Origin: Planomonospora parontospora | Lineage (GTDB): Bacteria > Actinomycetota > Actinomycetes > Streptosporangiales > Streptosporangiaceae | DNA length: 64,000 nucleotides | Direction of reading: 5' to 3' | NCBI GenBank assembly: GCA_014647935.1 | Contig: BMQD01000002.1 | Coordinates: 124,001 to 188,000 of the forward strand | Shown here: in pieces, positions 45,537 to 54,892 of the stretch | Layout of the letters: every line of letters begins with the position of its first letter | How positions within the stretch are numbered: the first letter of the stretch is position 1 | The notes under the pieces: generated by a model | The model's input: the letters and a program-made list of their open reading frames with translations, nothing else | The model's database searches: none | Told to the model about the DNA's origin: nothing | Made by a program: the position numbers and the translations under genes

Positions 45537-46501
45537 CAGGAGACGAGCCCCATCTCGGCGATGATGGCCTTGATCCGGATCTGCTCGGCCGCCAGGAAGT
45601 CGGCGAACGGCTTGCCCGCCTGGAAGGCGTCGGTCCAGCCGTTCTTGGCCACCGCGTCCTTCCACGCCTGCGACCCGTGCATCTTGGTGACCAGGTCGAC
45701 CAGCTTCTTCTGGGCCTCCTCGTCCAGGTCGCGGGGGGCGACGAAACCGCGCCAGTTGGCCAGCTCGACGTCCAGGCCGGCCTCCTTCAGCGTGGGCGCG
45801 TCCACGCTCGCGATCCGCGCCGGAGCGGACACGCCGAGGGCGCGCAGCCGTCCCGACTTCACGTGCTCGGCGAACTCGCCGACCCCGGAGACGCCCATCG
45901 CGACCTTGTTGCCCAGCAGCGCGTTCAGCGCCTCGCCGCCGCCGGAGTGCGCGACGTAGTTGACCCGCTTGGGGTCGATCCCGGCGGCCTTGGCCATCAG
46001 CCCCGCCACGATGTGATCGGTGCCGCCGGCCGAACCCCCCGCGACCGCGATCTTCGCGGGGTCCGCCTTCCACGCCGCGACCAGGTCCGCCAGCGTCCGG
46101 TGCGGGGACTCGGCGGGGACGACGACGAGCTCGTACTCCTCGACCAGCTTCGCCACGGGCGTGGTGTCGGCCAGGGTCACCTGCGACTTGTTCTGCTCGA
46201 CCGCGCCCACCATGACCAACCCCATGGTCATCAGCAGGTCGCCGTTGCCCTTCTCCCGCTCCAGCTGGGACAGGCCGATGGTGCCGCCCGCCCCCGGCAC
46301 GTTGTAGACCTCGATCTTGCGGGACGGGTCGAGGCTCTTGAGGGCCTGCTCCGCCGTACGGGCGGTCTGGTCCCAGCCGCCGCCGGGCGAGGCGGGGGCC
46401 ATGATCCTCAGCGCGCTGGTGCCCGTGGCCGACCCCGAGCCGCAGGCCGTGAGGGCGGCGAGCGGCAGGATCGCCAGGACCGCGAGTCTGCGAAGGCGCA
46501 T
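45536..46501 (-). CDS. tctC: Tricarboxylate-binding lipoprotein TctC
   Basis: Periplasmic-type substrate-binding subunit, here a lipoprotein in this Gram-positive lineage. Start ATG 46501 with AGGAG upstream; an earlier GTG at 46516 is less likely. The lipobox LTAC gives Cys20. Mature domain with TctC-family motifs: MAPASPGGGWDQTAR, NVPGAGGTIG, AGGSAGGTDH and VAPRDLDEEA. 321 residues. It lies first in its operon, divergent from the sensor kinase gene by 178 bases, which must contain the promoters for both. Confidence 0.95.
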   Translation of the reverse strand: MRLRRLAVLAILPLAALTACGSGSATGTSALRIMAPASPGGGWDQTARTAEQALKSLDPSRKIEVYNVPGAGGTIGLSQLEREKGNGDLLMTMGLVMVGAVEQNKSQVTLADTTPVAKLVEEYELVVVPAESPHRTLADLVAAWKADPAKIAVAGGSAGGTDHIVAGLMAKAAGIDPKRVNYVAHSGGGEALNALLGNKVAMGVSGVGEFAEHVKSGRLRALGVSAPARIASVDAPTLKEAGLDVELANWRGFVAPRDLDEEAQKKLVDLVTKMHGSQAWKDAVAKNGWTDAFQAGKPFADFLAAEQIRIKAIIAEMGLVS

Positions 46502-46679
46502 GTCATCTCCTGACAACGAAAGAAACGGCGTGGTGAGGATGCTGGGGGGTGCGCGCCGCGCTGTCGATGCTTTGCGTGCTTGCCGTCGTATCGGTCGTAT
46601 TGGTCACGGCCGCCGGGCCGCCCGCGACCCGGCCGTGACCTCCGGGTGCTTTCATGAGGTCTCTGACCTGGGAGTACTC

Positions 46680-48266
46680 GTGCGAAAGATCCTCAGCGCC
46701 TCTCTCGGCACCCAGCTGTTCGTGCTGCAGATGGCGGTCGTGCTGCTCTCGGCGGGCGGTACGGCGGGCGTCTGGACGGAGCACCTGCGCGACCAGCTCG
46801 AGCGGCGGCACCAGCAGCGGGCCCTGGCCATCGCCGAGGCGGTGGCCGGGCTGCCCGAGGTGCGGGAGGCGTTCGCCCACCCCCGCCCACCGTCGGTCCT
46901 GCAGCCGATAGCGCTGGGCGTGCAGGCCGCGACCGGCGCGGACTACGTGGTGATCGCCAACCGCGACCAGATCCGCTACACCCACCCCAACCCGGAGCTG
47001 ATCGGCAGGCGGCTGTCCACCGACGGCTCACCGGTCCTGTCCACCGGCCGCGCCTGGACCGGCGTCCAGACCGGGACCCTCGGCCGCTCGGTGCGGGGCA
47101 AGGCCCCCGTCCGCGACGCCTCCGGCGCGATCATCGGCCTGACCTCGGTCGGGGTGTTGGAGGAGACCGTCGCGGGCCAGTTCGGCGCGGCCCTGCCGCC
47201 GCTGCTCTGGACCGTGCTGGCCGTGCTCCTCGCCGGATCGGCCGGGGCCGCGCTGATCGCCCGCCGGGTCCGCCGGCAGACCTTCGGCCTCGAGCCGGCG
47301 GAGATCGCCTCCCTGCTGGAGCAGCGCGAAGGCGTGCTGCACGGCGTGAAGGAGGGCGTGGTCGCCCTCGACCTGCAGGGCAGGGTGACACTGCTCAACG
47401 ACGCCGCCCGGGAACTGCTCGGCCTGTCGCCCTGCGACGTCGGCCGCCGGATCGAGGAGATGCCGCTCTCCGACCGCATGCGCGACGTGCTGGCCGGGGA
47501 GGACGAGGGCGACGACCTGGTGGTCCTGCACCGCGACCGGGTGCTGGTGCTCAACCGCATGCCGGTGGCCGTACGCGGGCGGAGCAACGGCTGGGTGGTC
47601 ACCCTGCGCGACCGGACCGAGCTGGTACGGCTGGCGCGCGCGCTCGACCAGGCCAGCAGCACGACCGACGCGCTGCGCGCCCAGGCCCACGAGTTCGCCA
47701 ACCGCATGCACACCGTCGTCGGCCTGCTGGAGCTCGGCGAGCACGAGACGGCGATCGGCTACATCACCCGGACCACCGAGGTGATCGGCCACCACTCCGC
47801 GGGCATCAGGGAGAAGGTCGCCGACCCGACCCTGGCCGCGCTGCTGCTGGCCAAGTCCGCCGAGGCGGCCGAGCGGGGCGCGACCCTGGTGCTCGCCGAC
47901 GACTGCCGGGTGGAGGAGGGCGCGCTCGGCGACCCGCAGGACGCCGTGCTCGTCGTCGGCAACCTGGTGGCCAACGCCCTGGACGTGCTGGAGGAGATCG
48001 GAGGGACGGTGGAGGTCTCGGTGCGCACCGAGAAGGACGGCCTGCACGTCCGCGTCGGCGACTCGGGCCCCGGCGTCAGCCCCGCGCTGGCCGAGGAGGT
48101 GTTCCGGGAGGGCTTCACCACGAAGGTCGCCCGGTCCGGCCCCCGCGGGCTGGGCCTGGCCCTGACCCGGCAGGCCTGCCTGCGGCGCGGTGGCTGGATC
48201 CGGGTGCACAACGCGGGCGGCGCGGTCTTCACGGCCCTGCTGCCCCGCAGGGAGGAGGCCGCGTGA
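46680..48266 (+). CDS. CitA/DcuS-type sensor histidine kinase
   Basis: 528 residues from GTG 46680 with GGGAG upstream; earlier frame is not coding. Two helices (about 8-30 and 180-200) bracket a CACHE/PDC-like external domain ending YVVIANRDQIRYTHPN...GVLEE. A PAS-like domain follows (KEGVVALDLQGRVTLLND), then the SpoB-type His337 in AHEFANRMHTVVGL and an ATPase domain (N-box VGNLVANALDVL, DSGPGV, GLGLALTRQ). CitA/DcuS proteins sense carboxylates. Placed divergent to tctCBA, it likely senses the same compound. Coupled by overlap to the next gene. Confidence 0.93.
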   Translation: MRKILSASLGTQLFVLQMAVVLLSAGGTAGVWTEHLRDQLERRHQQRALAIAEAVAGLPEVREAFAHPRPPSVLQPIALGVQAATGADYVVIANRDQIRYTHPNPELIGRRLSTDGSPVLSTGRAWTGVQTGTLGRSVRGKAPVRDASGAIIGLTSVGVLEETVAGQFGAALPPLLWTVLAVLLAGSAGAALIARRVRRQTFGLEPAEIASLLEQREGVLHGVKEGVVALDLQGRVTLLNDAARELLGLSPCDVGRRIEEMPLSDRMRDVLAGEDEGDDLVVLHRDRVLVLNRMPVAVRGRSNGWVVTLRDRTELVRLARALDQASSTTDALRAQAHEFANRMHTVVGLLELGEHETAIGYITRTTEVIGHHSAGIREKVADPTLAALLLAKSAEAAERGATLVLADDCRVEEGALGDPQDAVLVVGNLVANALDVLEEIGGTVEVSVRTEKDGLHVRVGDSGPGVSPALAEEVFREGFTTKVARSGPRGLGLALTRQACLRRGGWIRVHNAGGAVFTALLPRREEAA

Positions 48267-48967
48267 GCGCCCCCCGGGGAACGGCGCCGCAGACCGGCGT
48301 CCTGGTCGTGGACGACGACTTCATGGTGGCCAGGATCCACGCCGGGTACGTCGCGCGGGTGCCCGGGTTCACCGTGGTCGGCGCCGCGCACACCGGGGAG
48401 ACGGCGCTGGCCGCGGTGGCGCGGCACCGGCCGGACCTGGTGCTGCTCGACATCTACCTGCCGGACATGTCGGGACTGGACGTGCTCAGGACGCTGAGAG
48501 GCGCCGCCCACCCCGTCGACGTCCTGGTCGTCACCGCCGCGCGCGACGCGGCCACGGTGCGCGCGGCCATGCACGGCGGCGCGGTGAACTACCTGGTCAA
48601 GCCGTTCGCGGCCGGCGCGCTCACCGAGCGGCTGGAGCGCTACGCCGACCTGCGCCGGCAGCTCTCCGCGATCGGCTCCGGCGCGGGCCAGGGCGAGATC
48701 GACCGGCTGTTCGGCGAGGGCGGGAGCGGAGGCGGCCCGCAGCCGCTGCCCAAGGGCTTGTCCGGCACGACCTGCGCCCTCGTGGAGGACGTGCTCAGGG
48801 AGGCGGGCGCCGACCTGTCGGCGACCGAGGTGGCGGCGCTCACCGGACTGTCGCGGGTCAGCGCCCGGCGCTACCTGGAGCACCTGTGCGCCACCGGCCG
48901 GACCCGCCTCCGGCCGAGGTACGGCACCGCCGGCCGGCCGGAGCACCGCTACCTGTGGACCGGTTGA
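48263..48967 (+). CDS. DcuR/CitB-type response regulator
   Basis: 234 residues; GTG overlaps the sensor stop. Receiver domain with VVDDDF, Asp63 (LLDIYLPDMSG) and Lys (YLVKPF), then a linker and a C-terminal winged-helix region (ATEVAALTGLSRVSARRYLEHL) rather than a LuxR-type motif, as in DcuR/CitB. It is the partner of the preceding sensor and probable activator of tctCBA. No binding site could be identified with confidence in the 46502-46679 gap. Confidence 0.93.
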   Translation: MSAPRGTAPQTGVLVVDDDFMVARIHAGYVARVPGFTVVGAAHTGETALAAVARHRPDLVLLDIYLPDMSGLDVLRTLRGAAHPVDVLVVTAARDAATVRAAMHGGAVNYLVKPFAAGALTERLERYADLRRQLSAIGSGAGQGEIDRLFGEGGSGGGPQPLPKGLSGTTCALVEDVLREAGADLSATEVAALTGLSRVSARRYLEHLCATGRTRLRPRYGTAGRPEHRYLWTG

Positions 48968-49030
48968 TTTGTTACCCCTTCGGGGGCGATGGCCGACCAT
49001 TGTGGTTTAGGGTTGCCGGGGGGAGAAAGC

Positions 49031-51172
49031 GTGAAGGAGGGGACGGAGGCCGTGCGGAACGCCGGAAGGCCAACCGAACCACCGACGGATCCGTTCGCCG
49101 CGGTCCCCCTGCCCTCGCACCCCGTCCGACCGGGCGCCGCAGCCGGGTCACGGGACCCGCGCCGGCCCGCCGCGGAGCGGCCGGGCCCTGCCCCGAACGG
49201 TGCCCCGAACGGCACTCCGGGCGCCGCCCCGACCGGTGGCCCCCGCCTCCCTCCGGGCGTCTCACCCGACATCTTCGGGCCCTCCGGGGAGCCCGCCGGC
49301 TTCGGCCGGACCGCCGGACCGGCCGCGGGAGGAACGGGCCTGCCGCAGGCCGCGTCCCCGCCCCAGCCCTGGCGGATGGCGGCCCCGCCGCCCGAGCAGC
49401 CGATTCCGCCCCGCCCGCCGCAGGGCGGCCCCGGCGATCCCTCCCCGGCGGGTCCCCCCGGCCGGGAGGAGCGGGCCCCGCGCGGCCGGAGCCGGAGGCT
49501 CCTCCTCGTCACCGTGCTCCTGCTGGTCCTGGCCGCTCTCGCCTACGCGGTCCCCGCGGTCGCCATGTCCGGCAAGATCCTGTCCGGCACCCGGGTCCGG
49601 GGCGTCGACATCGGCGGGCTCACCGCGACCGAGGCGGCCGACCGGCTCAGGGAGCGGCTGGCGGAGCGGGCGGGCGAGCCGATGGTGCTGACGGCCTTCG
49701 GCAAGCGCCACGAACTGGACCCCGAGAAGGCGGGCCTCGAACTCGACGTGGTCGCCACCATCGACCAGGCGCCCAGCGACTTCCCCACCCCGGGAGAGGT
49801 GTGGCGCGCGCTCACCGGCACCACCGAGCTGGACCCCAGGCACTCGGTCGACTCCGAACGGCTGGACGCCGCCGTGGCGGCGCTGGCCGAGGACATCGAC
49901 CGGGAGGTCGTGGAGGGCGCGGTCCGCTTCAAGGGCGTCGAGCCGGTGACGGTGAAGCCCCGGGACGGCCGCGAGCTGGAGAAGGCGGCCGCGGCCGCCG
50001 CGATCCAGAAGGCCTACCTCGGCCCGGCCGGGCCGGTGGAGCTGCCGGTCACCGTGATCAAGCCGAAGGTCACCGCCGCCGTGGTCGCGAAGACCGCGGC
50101 CTCCGCGGGCAAGGCCCTGTCCGGCCCGATCACCCTGAAGGCGGGAGCGCGGCAGGCCGTCCTCCCGGTCGAGACGGTCGCCGCCCACCTGTCCTTCGAG
50201 CCCGGCGACTCCGGCGGCATGCGGCCCGTCTTCGACGCCAGGAAGGCCGTCGCGACAGTCGAGAAGGACCTGGTCGACCAGGCACAGGCGCCCCGCGAAC
50301 CCACCTTCCGGATCGTCGGCGGCAAGCCGGAGCTGGTCCCGGGCCGCAAGGGCCGGGGCGTGGACGACAAGAAGCTCGCCGCCGCCGTGGCGGAGCTGGT
50401 CTCCGAGGGCGGCAGCCGGACGATCCCGGTCAGCCTCACGACGGTCCGGCCGCGCACCTCCGAGGCCGAGCTGCGCAAGCTCGGCATCAAGGAGAAGATC
50501 AGCGAGTTCACCACGCCGTTCGAGTGCTGCCCTCCCCGGGTCACCAACATCCGCACGATCGCCAAGCTGCTGGACGGCCACCTGGTCAAGCCCGGTGAGA
50601 CCTTCTCCCTCAACGGCGTCGTCGGCGAGCGCGACACGGCCCGCGGCTTCGTCGAGGCCCCCATGATCGCGGGCGGCAGGCTGGTGCCCTCCGTGGGCGG
50701 AGGCATCTCCCAGTTCGTCACGACGATGTACAACGCGGTGTTCTTCGGCGGTCTCCAGGACGTCCAGCACATGGCGCACGAGTTCTACATCTCCCGCTAC
50801 CCGGCCGGACGCGAGTCGACGGTCTCCTGGCCGGCGCCGGACTTCCGCTGGAAGAACGACTCGCCGTACGGCGTGCTGGTGAAGACCTCGACCACGAGCA
50901 CCTCGGTCACCGTCGCCTTCTGGAGCACCAAGCGCTACGAGATCGAGTCCATCTCCTCGGAGCGCTACAACGTCACCCCATTCGAGAGGAAGACCGACAG
51001 CGGCCCGGACTGCATCCCGATGGTCGGTCAGCAGGGGTTCACCATCGACGTGACCCGCGTCTTCAAGAAGGACGGCAAGGAGGTCAAGCGGGAGACGGAG
51101 AAGACCGTCTACAAGCCCGAGACCGACCTCAAGTGCGTCGCCTCCACTGAGGCTCCCACCGAGGGCGACTAG
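49031..51172 (+). CDS. VanW family protein with peptidoglycan-binding-like domains
   Basis: 713 residues from GTG 49031 (GGGGGAGAAAGC upstream; GTG 49052 is an alternative). A Pro-rich cytoplasmic part of about 150 residues precedes a helix (about 157-177, LLLVTVLLLVLAALAYAVPA), so the rest is external. Two YoaR/PG-binding-4-like repeats occupy about 180-480, then the VanW domain (from about 495: PPRVTNIRTIAKLLDGHLV, GETFSLNGVVGERDTARGF, GGGISQFVTTMYNAVFFGGL). VanW proteins accompany glycopeptide resistance and cell-wall genes; the role here is unknown. Followed by a convergent gene. Confidence 0.9.
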   Translation: MKEGTEAVRNAGRPTEPPTDPFAAVPLPSHPVRPGAAAGSRDPRRPAAERPGPAPNGAPNGTPGAAPTGGPRLPPGVSPDIFGPSGEPAGFGRTAGPAAGGTGLPQAASPPQPWRMAAPPPEQPIPPRPPQGGPGDPSPAGPPGREERAPRGRSRRLLLVTVLLLVLAALAYAVPAVAMSGKILSGTRVRGVDIGGLTATEAADRLRERLAERAGEPMVLTAFGKRHELDPEKAGLELDVVATIDQAPSDFPTPGEVWRALTGTTELDPRHSVDSERLDAAVAALAEDIDREVVEGAVRFKGVEPVTVKPRDGRELEKAAAAAAIQKAYLGPAGPVELPVTVIKPKVTAAVVAKTAASAGKALSGPITLKAGARQAVLPVETVAAHLSFEPGDSGGMRPVFDARKAVATVEKDLVDQAQAPREPTFRIVGGKPELVPGRKGRGVDDKKLAAAVAELVSEGGSRTIPVSLTTVRPRTSEAELRKLGIKEKISEFTTPFECCPPRVTNIRTIAKLLDGHLVKPGETFSLNGVVGERDTARGFVEAPMIAGGRLVPSVGGGISQFVTTMYNAVFFGGLQDVQHMAHEFYISRYPAGRESTVSWPAPDFRWKNDSPYGVLVKTSTTSTSVTVAFWSTKRYEIESISSERYNVTPFERKTDSGPDCIPMVGQQGFTIDVTRVFKKDGKEVKRETEKTVYKPETDLKCVASTEAPTEGD

Positions 51173-51193
51173 CCCGGGGAGGGAGCCCGGTGC

Positions 51194-52165
51194 TCACCGG
51201 TCGCGGCCGGGGAGGGGCGGACGCAGGTCCGGCATCACCGGCAGCGGCTCCTCGGGCTGCCAGTCCTCGATGTCCAGGACCGAGGCGGCCGCCGGCGCCT
51301 TGATGGTGATCTTGGTGCCCCAGGCCCTGAAGAGGCTGGTGGCGGTGACCTTCGTGCGCCAGCTGCCCCGCAGGCCCTGCGTCGACTCGGTGTAGGAGCT
51401 GACCAGCTTGCGGGTGCGCTGCTTGCCGTCCTGCCACAGCCTCCAGTCGATGACGAGGTCGCCGGTCGCCCCCTGGGGCTTCTCGCCGAGCAGCCGCCGC
51501 AGGGAGGGCGAGGCCGCATAGAGCTGGCGGACCGTGATGGAGCCCGTGCGAAGCGTCGTGGAGACGCCGTCGATCTTTCCGCCGCGGCGCTTCTTCTCCG
51601 TGGTGGCCAGTAGGCCCTTGAGCGTGGTGGGTTCCAGGGCGTTGACCACCGAGGAGGAGAAGCTCTCCGGGCCCGGCCAGCGCAGCCAGGTCTTGCCCTC
51701 GGGCAGCATGCCTCCGAAGAAGCCTCCGGAGGTGTAGGACGCATTGCGCGTCGTGATGACCCGAATTCCGGAACCGCCGGAATCGTGGGCGTAGGTGAGG
51801 TCGGAAGCGACCGCGCCGGAGGCGCCGAACATGTACGCGCCCGTCGTCCGGAACCGGGAGGTGAACGCGCCCCCGCTGCCGGTCTGCCGGCTGGTGATCG
51901 TCTCCGTGACCTTGACGCCGCGACCGGCGACGAACTGACGCTTGAGCGCGGTCACCGCTCTCTTGGCCGAGGCCCGCTCCTGCCGGCGCTTGAGCGCGGC
52001 CACGGCTCCCTTGGGAAGGGCCCGCGCCTGCTCGCGCTCGGGCGCGGTCACCGGTCCCTTGGGGGCGGCCTGCGCGTGCGCGGGCGCGATCATGGCCGGT
52101 GCGGTCGCCGCGGCGGCGACCGCGACGGCGGCAGTGGTGGTGACAGTGGCGATCCATCGCCTCAT
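51194..52165 (-). CDS. LppX/LprG-like secreted protein
   Basis: 323 residues from ATG 52165 with GGGGAG upstream; the open frame continues upstream as the kinase remnant, but the signal peptide begins here (RRWIATVTTTAAVAVAAAAT, cleavage near AHA-QAAP at about residue 32). The mature part begins with charged Ala/Lys-rich repeats (ALKRRQERA, ALKRQFVA) then a beta-rich domain (VKVTETITSRQTG, SGGFFGGMLPEGKTWLRW, SITVRQLYAASPSLRRLL, DLVIDWRLWQDGKQRTRKLV) like LolA/LprG-fold lipoproteins of actinobacteria. No lipobox Cys is present, so it is predicted secreted rather than anchored. Confidence 0.7.
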   Translation of the reverse strand: MRRWIATVTTTAAVAVAAAATAPAMIAPAHAQAAPKGPVTAPEREQARALPKGAVAALKRRQERASAKRAVTALKRQFVAGRGVKVTETITSRQTGSGGAFTSRFRTTGAYMFGASGAVASDLTYAHDSGGSGIRVITTRNASYTSGGFFGGMLPEGKTWLRWPGPESFSSSVVNALEPTTLKGLLATTEKKRRGGKIDGVSTTLRTGSITVRQLYAASPSLRRLLGEKPQGATGDLVIDWRLWQDGKQRTRKLVSSYTESTQGLRGSWRTKVTATSLFRAWGTKITIKAPAAASVLDIEDWQPEEPLPVMPDLRPPLPGRDR

Positions 52166-52324
52166 GGATGTACTCCCCGTAGATCCCCTCTTCCTTGAGG
52201 GGATGGAATCGTCCGGACGCGGGATTCCTCGCGTCCGTGAACGTGTGCCTACAGAGGGTAAATGATCCTTTTGTGTCGAATGTACGGGTGAAGACGCCGC
52301 GAGGTAGATCTTGCGGAGGACCCG

Positions 52325-52498
52325 CGGATCCGCCGCCGGACCGACGTCGTGGGCGGTCCGCGGCGCGGCCGGGATTCCGCGGCCCACCCGCGCCGCGTCC
52401 GCCGGGGTCAGCGGTTCTCGCGAGAGGTGCTCCTGCAGGGACCGGCCGCGCACCGGCTCCATGACGATCCACGGCACCGGCTCCATGACGATCCACGG
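52325..52498 (-). pseudogene. Fragment of a Ser/Thr protein kinase gene
   Basis: On the minus strand, PWIVMEPVRGRSLQEHLSRE and PLTPADAARVGRGI resemble the hinge and following helix of actinobacterial PknB-type kinases (PWLVMEYV...RSL..., LPPAEAARIGL...). Neither the ATP-binding part before it nor the HRD/DFG part after it is present, so it is a short decayed piece. The encoded PWIVMEPV is duplicated by the 24-base tandem repeat. It lies just upstream of and in frame with the LppX-like gene but has no start of its own. Confidence 0.6.
52451..52498. repeat. 24-bp tandem repeat, two copies
   Basis: CACCGGCTCCATGACGATCC plus ACGG occurs twice, perfectly, at 52451-52474 and 52475-52498. On the minus strand each copy encodes PWIVMEPV of the kinase remnant. 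Confidence 0.9.
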
Positions 52499-52531
52499 GC
52501 GCGGCGTAGCCGGTCCGCGCCCGCGCCGCGG

Positions 52532-53671
52532 TCAGGGGGCGAGCGTGAAGAGGCGGTCGTCGTCTGCGGCGGGGGAGCCGCGGCCGTCCTTGTTGCTGGT
52601 GCCGAACCACAGGGAGCCGCCGGGCGCGGTGGCGACCGCGCGGAGCCGGCCGTACCGGTCGGTGAAGAGCGGGACGGGCTCGCCGGCCCCGCCGTCCGCG
52701 GTGAGCGGGACGCGCCAGAGCCGGGCGCCGCGCAGGGCGGCCATCCAGAGGGAGCCGTCGGCGTAGGCCAGGCCGGAGGGGGAGGCCTCGTCGGTGCTCC
52801 AGGTGGCGATCGGGTCGATGAAGCGGGAGCCGCCGCCGGTGCCCTCCACCTCGGGCCAGCCGTAGTTGCCGCCCTTGGTGATCAGGTTGAGCTCGTCGAA
52901 GGAGTTCTGGCCGAACTCGCTGGCGTACATCCGCCCCGACGGGTCCCAGGCCAGGCCCTGGACGTTGCGGTGGCCGTAGCTCCAGACCACGCTGGAGAAC
53001 GGGTTGCCGGGGGCGGGCCTGCCGTCCGGGGTCATGCGCAGGATCTTGCCGGCGAGGGAGTCCCGGTCCTGGGCGAGGGAACGGTCGCCGACCTCCCCGG
53101 TGGAGGCGTACAGCTGGCCGTCGGGGCCGAAGGCCAGGCGGCCGCCGTTGTGGATGGCGCCCTTCGGGATGCCGTCGAGGACGACCGTGGCGCCGGTCAG
53201 GGTGCGGTCGTAGCGGTAGCGCACGATCCGGTTGTCCGAGGCGGCGGTGTAGTAGAGGAAGACGTGCCGGTCCCGCTCGAACGAGGGGGAGACCGCGACG
53301 CCCATCAGGCCGCCCTCGCCGTCCGGCCGGACGCCGTCGATCCGCGCGACCTCGGAGACCTTCCCGGCCGCCGTCACCCGGAGCAGCCGGGCGGTGTCCC
53401 GCTCGGTCACCAGCGCGTCGCCGCCGGGCAGGAACGCGATCCCCCAGGGCACGGCGAGGTCCTTCGCCAGGACGCGCGGCTCGGCGGCCGGTCCGGGCTC
53501 CTCGGCCGGGGAGGTCGCCGCCGGTGACCCCGGCGGCGGGGAGGGGCGGGTCGGCTGGGAGGCGGCGGGGGCGGGGGCCTCCGAGCACCCGCCCGCCAGC
53601 ACGGCGGACGCCGCGATCAGGAGGGCCGCCCAGCGCGTGCGGCCCGCGCCGTGTGAGGTCATGCCGGTCAT
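52532..53671 (-). CDS. PQQ-dependent sugar dehydrogenase-type lipoprotein
   Basis: 379 residues from ATG 53671 with GGGAGAG upstream. A lipoprotein-type signal (LAGGC, Cys near residue 25) and a Pro/Ser-rich spacer precede the beta-propeller. Family motifs of soluble aldose/glucose dehydrogenases are present: PDGEGGLMGVAVSP, HNGGRLAFGPDGQLYASTGE, YGHRNVQGLAWDPSG, and DELNLITKGGNYGWPE, with the His/Arg/Asn residues that bind PQQ and calcium in this family. It oxidises a sugar outside the membrane if PQQ is supplied; PQQ genes are not in the window. It converges on the kinase remnant and diverges from the next gene. Confidence 0.88.
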   Translation of the reverse strand: MTGMTSHGAGRTRWAALLIAASAVLAGGCSEAPAPAASQPTRPSPPPGSPAATSPAEEPGPAAEPRVLAKDLAVPWGIAFLPGGDALVTERDTARLLRVTAAGKVSEVARIDGVRPDGEGGLMGVAVSPSFERDRHVFLYYTAASDNRIVRYRYDRTLTGATVVLDGIPKGAIHNGGRLAFGPDGQLYASTGEVGDRSLAQDRDSLAGKILRMTPDGRPAPGNPFSSVVWSYGHRNVQGLAWDPSGRMYASEFGQNSFDELNLITKGGNYGWPEVEGTGGGSRFIDPIATWSTDEASPSGLAYADGSLWMAALRGARLWRVPLTADGGAGEPVPLFTDRYGRLRAVATAPGGSLWFGTSNKDGRGSPAADDDRLFTLAP

Positions 53672-53746
53672 GGGGCTCTCCCGTCTCGTCCGTCCCTCTA
53701 TCCATACACGACCGGTGCCGCGGAAGGGCTCGTGAGCGCGGGCGGC

Positions 53747-53752
53747 GATAAT
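53747..53752 (+). promoter_or_regulatory. -10 hexamer of a probable leaderless promoter
   Basis: GATAAT lies 7 bases before the ATG at 53760, the spacing expected if transcription starts at the start codon. No ribosome site precedes that ATG. A -35 was not recognised. Confidence 0.5.
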
Positions 53753-53759
53753 CCATGCC

Positions 53760-54668
53760 ATGAAGATCTGGGTTCCCTCCGAGGCCGCCGCCGATGTCCT
53801 GAGCGATCTGCCCGACGTGGAGTGCGTCGTCTACGACGGCCGCGGGCCGGCGCCCGCGGGGGCTGACGAGGTCGAGGTCTGGATCCCGCCGCTGGTCACG
53901 GTGGAGGGGGCCGCGGAGCTGCTGGGCCGGATGTCCTCCCTGCGGCTGCTGCAGACCGTCACCGCGGGGGTGGAGCCGTACCGGCCGCACCTGCCGGAGG
54001 GGGTGACGCTCTGCAACGCGCGGGGGGTGCACGACGCGGGCACCGCGGAGTGGGCGGTCGGCGCGATGATCGCGGTGCTGCGGGAGTTCCCCGGCTTCGT
54101 CCGGGCCCAGGAGCAAGGGGAGTGGACCTACCGCCACACGGGCGTGCTGGCCGACTCGACCGTGCTGATCGTGGGGTACGGCTCGATCGGCGAGGCCCTG
54201 GAGCGGCGGCTGGCCGGGTTCGAGGTGGAGGTGGTCCGGGTGGCCAGGACCGCGCGGGCAGGCGTGCACGGGCAGGACGAGCTGCCCGCACTGCTGCCCC
54301 GGGCGGACGTGGTGGTGCTGCTGGTCCCGGCCACGGCCGACACCGCCGGACTGGTCGACACGGCGTTCCTGGGCGCGATGAAGGACGGCGCGCTGCTGGT
54401 GAACGCGGCCCGGGGAGGGGTGGTGGACACCGGCGCGCTCGTGGCCGAGCTGGAGAAGAAGCGGATCCTGGCCGCGCTCGACGTGACCGACCCCGAGCCG
54501 CTGCCGCCCGGCCACCCGCTGTGGACGGCCCCCGGGGTCTTCCTCACCCCGCACGTCGCGGGTAGCACCCCCGCCTCGGGACGGCGCACGCTGCGCCTGC
54601 TCCGCTCGCAGCTCCTGCGCTATCTCGCAGGTGAGCCGCTCAAGAACGTCATTACCGGATCTTACTGA
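53760..54668 (+). CDS. D-isomer-specific 2-hydroxyacid dehydrogenase family protein
   Basis: 302 residues from ATG 53760. The NAD-binding domain has GYGSIGEALERRL (about 137-149), followed by NAARGGVVD with the catalytic Arg, DVTDPEPLPPGHPLW containing the catalytic Glu-type acid, and LTPHVAGSTP with the catalytic His. NAD preference is suggested by RVART-like residues after the loop rather than an Asp. Substrate cannot be told (glycerate, hydroxypyruvate or another 2-hydroxyacid). Stands alone, likely from the leaderless promoter just upstream. Confidence 0.92.
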   Translation: MKIWVPSEAAADVLSDLPDVECVVYDGRGPAPAGADEVEVWIPPLVTVEGAAELLGRMSSLRLLQTVTAGVEPYRPHLPEGVTLCNARGVHDAGTAEWAVGAMIAVLREFPGFVRAQEQGEWTYRHTGVLADSTVLIVGYGSIGEALERRLAGFEVEVVRVARTARAGVHGQDELPALLPRADVVVLLVPATADTAGLVDTAFLGAMKDGALLVNAARGGVVDTGALVAELEKKRILAALDVTDPEPLPPGHPLWTAPGVFLTPHVAGSTPASGRRTLRLLRSQLLRYLAGEPLKNVITGSY

Positions 54669-54892
54669 CACAGAAAGGCAGGGGAGAAAAGGAATCCGTA
54701 CCGTGGCTGCCCCGTGACCTTCGGTGGATATCGTGGTCTCCTGCGACACTGATCGCTCGCATGGTTATCAGAACGGTGACGACTGCGGTGTTGTCACCTC
54801 CGGCGCTCAACGGAGAGCACACACTGGCCCTGTGCTCTTCCGGGGACTTCACAGGACACGGAGAGCACAGGACGACGTGCCCGAGGGGCACC

